12,587 bases of DNA. Origin: Conidiobolus incongruus B7586. Its lineage: Eukaryota; Entomophthoromycota; Entomophthoromycetes; Entomophthorales; Conidiobolaceae. Below the pieces are notes generated by a model, which worked only from the letters and a program-made list of their open reading frames with translations, had not been told where the DNA came from and made no database searches. The translations under genes and the position numbers were made by a program. Below, in pieces: positions 9,506 through 12,587 of the stretch. Numbering within the stretch: the first letter of the stretch is position 1; every line of letters starts with the position of its first letter. Where the stretch lies: contig JNEM01014562.1 in the NCBI GenBank assembly GCA_000697335.1, positions 1-12,587 on the forward strand, in the 5' to 3' direction.

Positions 9506-10103
9506 TATTAACCTATAAAAATAAGTTATAAAATTAAAATTATATATTAACTTATATTTTAAATAATTTCTGATTAAATAAATCTAAATTAAAATATATC
9601 ATTTATTTATAATTAATTATATTTAATTATATTATATTAACTTTTGGTTAATATATTAAAACCTAATATTAAACCAAAGTGAGTTATAAATTTATAGACT
9701 TATAAGTTAAGGGGGAATAAATAATAAAACTTATATATATCTTTTTTTATTTATTTTATTATATATATTATAAAACTATTAAGTTAATATTTTAAAATTG
9801 ATATTATAATATTTAAATCTTTTTTTAATAAAGTTTATTTATATATTAATTAACTTTATAATAAAAATAAATTAAATAATAAAATTATTAAAATTATTAG
9901 TATTAGCTAATCTCTTATAATTAAGGTTATTAAAAACAATATTAAAAAAACACTTAAGCTTAAGTATAATAAAATTATAGATAAATAAAATAAAAAATAT
10001 TTATATATATCAGTAATTATTGGTAAAATTGAAATATTATATAAATATAAAAAAAATTATAAGTCTATATAAAAATATTATTTGAAACAAATATTATTAT
10101 ATA
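9506..10103 (+). mobile_element. Tc1/mariner copy D, left part, nested in copy C
   Basis: The copy starts with a RIP-altered outer repeat (TATTAACCTATAAAAATAAG, lining up with CACTAACTTGCAAAAGTGAG of copy E) directly after the target TA at 9504-9505. The inner repeat is at about 9672-9700, with AAAGTGAGTTATAAATTTAT unusually well kept. The transposase start position reads ATA at 9809-9811, with the following codons matching copy E's start. The coding remnant runs to 10103, where copy E interrupts it at a TATATA. Its 5' non-coding region resembles copy C and differs from copies B and E, which points to a sub-family. All frames have stops. Confidence 0.85.
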
Positions 10104-10137
10104 CACTAACTTGCAAAAGTAAATTATAAAATCAAAA
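10104..10137 (+). repeat. Left outer terminal inverted repeat of copy E
   Basis: It begins CACTAACTTGCAAAAGTAAA and ends with ATAAAATCAAAA. It matches the inverted right end (11642-11675) at all but a few positions, most of the differences being C/T or G/A. It directly follows the TA duplication. Confidence 0.9.
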
Positions 10138-10284
10138 ACACTTATATTTTTATTAATAACTTGATTAATATTTAATGAAATAAACCTAAATTAAATAATT
10201 AAAATCTATTATATTTATTAGTTATATATATTATTAAATGATGATATTTAGCTATTAATTGGCTAAAATATAAACCTTTAAATT

Positions 10285-11349
10285 TTACCTAAGGTGAGTT
10301 AAAAATTTGTGGGTTTTTGGTGATAAAAAAAAATTAAAACCTAGTGTATCTATCTTTAGCTTTTCTAACTTCTTTAAGTTTGTGGGGTATAGAATCAACT
10401 AACTTTTTACACTAAGAAGGGTTAATCTTGTTCTATGCTTCTTGAATATATTTTTAAAGTTGATTTAAATTTTTTACTGGGGGGAAAGTTTTAATAGCTT
10501 TTTTAACTGATCCCAAAGGTATTTAATTAAATTAAGGTTAAGAGATTAAAGAGGCCACTTAATAACTGTTATCTTGTTATTTTTAAGCTATTTGGTAGTA
10601 GAAGCTATAATATAGCAAAAAGCATTATCTTGTTGGAAAATAACATTAGATTTGTTTAACCCATATTATTCAATGGTTTTTTTCAATTTATTGTTTAGAA
10701 TACTTTAGTACATCTCAGTATTAATTCCCCTGTTAACTTTACAAAGATACCTTACACCTAAAGACAATATATATCCCCAAACAATAATTAACCCACTACT
10801 ATACTTTTAGGTAGAATTAACATAATAGTTATAAAGTAGTTTTGCATCTTTTCTGAAGCATCTAGCTTTTCTATTAAATCCACTAAAATATATTTTTGTT
10901 TTATTAAACCAAATAACCTTACTCTAATTAGTTTTAGTTTAACATTAGTAGTAACATTTAAACTCTTGTTTAGCTTTACAGTGGGATTTTTTTAGTTAAG
11001 GGTGTTTTTTCTTAAGGTGTGAGTGGTATCTATGCTAATATAAAACATATATAATAGTATCAGTGCTAACTAATATTCTTGTATAGTCTTATAGTTTCTG
11101 CTATATTTCTACAATAGTACCACACTTGCTTGTACTAACCAACCTACAGATATACTTCTTATTATATTTATCTATGATCTTAACACACTTAAGTTTAGGT
11201 TTAAATGTTTTTTTATTGCTATTCTTAACAACCTTAACTATAGTAAACTAACTAACACTAGTAATTCTAGCAATACTACAAGTTGATTTACTTTCTTTAT
11301 AAAGTTAATTAATGTACAAATAGATTGTTTTAGAGAGGGATTTAAGCAT
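10285..11349 (-). pseudogene. Tc1-type DD34E transposase, inactivated by RIP (copy E)
   Basis: This is a 354-codon frame from ATG (11347-11349) to TAA (10285-10287), a normal length for Tc1 transposases (about 340 aa). It stays in one frame throughout. The N-terminal DNA-binding part shows a helix-turn-helix (IARITSVS.FT near residues 28-39) and a second block ending HL.KKHP.LKKSHCKAK.EF near residues 125-145. The catalytic core has WG.I near the middle, QQDNA at 10621-10635, then W-P..S-LNLN and YLWD. The three catalytic codons are at 10903-10905 (Asn for Asp), 10627-10629 (Asp kept) and 10522-10524 (Lys for Glu), with 34 residues between the last two. About 17 in-frame stops are all TAA or TAG, mostly where Gln is expected. 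That is the mark of CpA-to-TpA change. No indel is needed to follow the frame. The product would have cut and pasted the element at TA sites. The exact ancestral C-terminus is uncertain. Confidence 0.92.
10288..10320 (+). repeat. Left inner repeat of copy E (IR/DR structure)
   Basis: AAGGTGAGTTAAAAATTTGT at 10291-10310 shares the AAGTGAGTTATAAA core of the outer repeat and is in the same orientation as it. It is mirrored by 11461-11485 near the other end. It overlaps the last codons of the transposase gene. In IR/DR Tc1-like elements such sites are second transposase-binding sites. Confidence 0.75.
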
Positions 11350-11460
11350 AATGATACTAATAAAAAAAATTTAATATATTTGTAAAATATTATATAAAAT
11401 AATAACAAAGAGAGAAAAAAGATATGGTTATATATTGTTAAATATATCCCTTTATCTCAA

Positions 11461-11490
11461 AAACCCACAAATTTATAACTTATCTTGGTT
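11461..11490 (-). repeat. Right inner repeat of copy E (IR/DR structure)
   Basis: Read on the minus strand it contains AAGATAAGTTATAAATTTGT, matching the left inner repeat and, in its core, the outer repeats. It lies about 190 bp inside the right end and upstream of the transposase start, so it may also overlap the promoter. Confidence 0.75.
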
Positions 11491-11641
11491 AAATATTAAG
11501 GGTTAATATTTTTGTTAATAGTTTACTAAATATATCTAAATATATTTATTTATTATTAAATAATATACCTTAATTATATATTATAGTTTCAAGTAATCTA
11601 ATATATACAATTGTTTTAGTTATTAATTAAAACATATATAT

Positions 11642-11675
11642 TTTTGATTTTATAACTCACTTTTGCAGATCAGTG
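11642..11675 (-). repeat. Right outer terminal inverted repeat of copy E
   Basis: Read inward on the minus strand it begins CACTGATCTGCAAAAGTGAG and ends ATAAAATCAAAA, the inverted partner of 10104-10137. It is followed by the TA duplication at 11676-11677. Confidence 0.9.
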
Positions 11676-12581
11676 TATATTTTATATTATAATAAATATC
11701 ATTTATATTTTAAAAACACCTTTAACTAAAAAAATAATATTATTAATTTAGATGGGAGTTTAAATATCACCATTAAAATTAAACTAAAACTAACTTAATT
11801 AATTTTATTTAATCTAATAGAATAAAGTTATATTTTAATAAATTTAATAAATATAATAGATATTTTAAAAAAGATAAAAAATTATATTATGACTATTATG
11901 TTACTATAACTTCAAAATAAAATAATAAATTAGTTATAATTTAAGAATATATATTATCTTTAAATATAAGATATTTTTATAAAATTAATAAAAGAATTAA
12001 TATTGAGATATATTAAAGTGTTTTAAATAATAAATTGAAAAAAATATTAAATAATATTGGTTAAGAAATCAAACATTATTTTCCAACAAAATAATAACAT
12101 TTGCTATATTATAATCTCTATTATTAAATAACTTAGAAATATCAGAGTAATCATTATAAAATAGACCTTTTAATCTTTTAATCTTAATTTAATTAAATAT
12201 CTTTAAAATCAATTGAAAAAAATTATTCAAAGTTTCCCCATTAATATAAAGTTTAAATACACTTTAGGATTATATTTAAAAAGCTTAAAATAGTATTAGT
12301 CTTGCTTAATATAAGAAGCTAGTTAACTTTATACCCTATAAACTTAAAAAGGTTAAAAAAACAAAAGATAGATATATTAAATAAAAAATTAATTATTAAT
12401 ATTAAGGTTTACAAATTTATAACTTATTTTTAATATATTTTTAATTCAAATATATCAATTAATAATTATTAAATTTAAATTTATATATTTTATTATAAAT
12501 TTATTTGAATAAAAATTAATCAAAATAATAATTATATCATAAAATAATTTTGATTTTATGATTTATTTTTGTAAGTTAGTG
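11676..12581 (+). mobile_element. Tc1/mariner copy D, right part with right terminal repeat
   Basis: Copy D continues here from 10103 with no loss but the TA. The coding remnant runs to about 12400. It includes a block matching QQDNA at about 12084-12098 (CAACAAAATAATAAC, catalytic D codon now AAT). The inner repeat is at about 12405-12428. The right outer repeat is at about 12548-12581, reading CACTAACTTACAAAAATAAA inward on the minus strand. Removing copy E, copy D is about 1.5 kb, the same as copies B and E. The TA at 12582-12583 completes its target duplication with 9504-9505. Confidence 0.88.
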
Positions 12582-12587
12582 TATATT
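12582..12587 (+). mobile_element. First bases of copy C resuming after copy D
   Basis: TATATT follows the right end of copy D. The uncut family sequence at the interruption point of copy C reads GGATATATATTGTC, so the duplicated TA plus TATT is what should appear. Six AT bases are weak evidence alone; the call rests on the nesting logic. Confidence 0.55.

Larger units (their letters stand above)
10104..11675 (-). mobile_element. Tc1/mariner copy E, complete, youngest layer, nested in copy D
   Basis: This is a whole-length 1572-bp DNA transposon of the Tc1 (DD34E) type on the minus strand. It has CACT...AGTG ends and TA duplications at 10102-10103 and 11676-11677. Each end holds an outer repeat of about 34 bp and an inner repeat about 190-200 bp further in. 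Removing it rejoins copy D exactly (ATTATATA + TATTTTATATTA, matching the uncut family sequence with one TA). It keeps far more G and C than any other copy. It is still dead: the transposase has many stops and two altered catalytic positions. It can serve as the reference for aligning the four older copies. Confidence 0.93.

Noticed and set aside
1-12587. Mitochondrial or plastid DNA, given the extreme AT content
   Set aside because: There are no rRNA, tRNA or respiratory genes. The content is nested nuclear-type transposons with TA and 5-bp duplications, and the 43% G+C insert argues for local mutation rather than a uniformly AT-rich genome.
1-12587. Centromere or replication origin based on AT content
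   Set aside because: The AT richness is explained by RIP of transposons. No tandem satellite or other specific signal is seen, although ascomycete centromeres can be made of such DNA. The sequence alone cannot tell.

Overview
The window looks like a heavily mutated AT-rich block from the nuclear genome of a filamentous ascomycete (Pezizomycotina). It appears to be made almost entirely of dead transposable elements hit by repeat-induced point mutation (RIP). By hand count, positions 4741-4800 hold 2 G+C in 60 bases. Positions 10381-10440, in the least damaged element, hold 20 in 60. I saw very few CpG sites outside one short patch. I found no intact gene, tRNA, rRNA or CRISPR array. The genus cannot be told from this sequence.

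Layout. Five copies (A-E) of one Tc1/mariner-type DNA transposon family account for most of the window outside an LTR retrotransposon. The window opens inside copy A (+, 1-347). A is split by a Ty3/gypsy-type LTR retrotransposon on the minus strand (348-7913), which has LTRs of about 350 bp and a 5-bp target duplication, TTAAT. That retrotransposon is itself split by Tc1 copy B (+, 2307-3849). Copy A resumes at 7914 and runs to about 8470, where it passes abruptly into copy C (+) with both outer terminal repeats missing. C carries a 328-bp patch of normal composition (8611-8938, about 43% G+C) with short inverted ends. C is cut at 9505 by copy D (+, 9506-12581), and D is cut at 10103 by copy E (-, 10104-11675). 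The last six bases of the window fit copy C resuming. C, D and E therefore form a three-deep nest of one family, each inserted at a TA.

Copy E is the best preserved. It is 1572 bp, has TA duplications, paired outer and inner direct repeats in each end (IR/DR type), and a 354-codon transposase reading frame on the minus strand that stays in frame throughout. That frame has many TAA/TAG stops, and two of the three catalytic positions show G-to-A type changes (DD34E family). The gradient of decay, with E best, B next, and A, C, D and the retrotransposon worst, agrees with the nesting order. These elements do not work together; the window is a record of successive invasions and their inactivation. 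The oddest piece is the unmutated 328-bp patch, perhaps a short non-autonomous transposon too small to be recognised by RIP.
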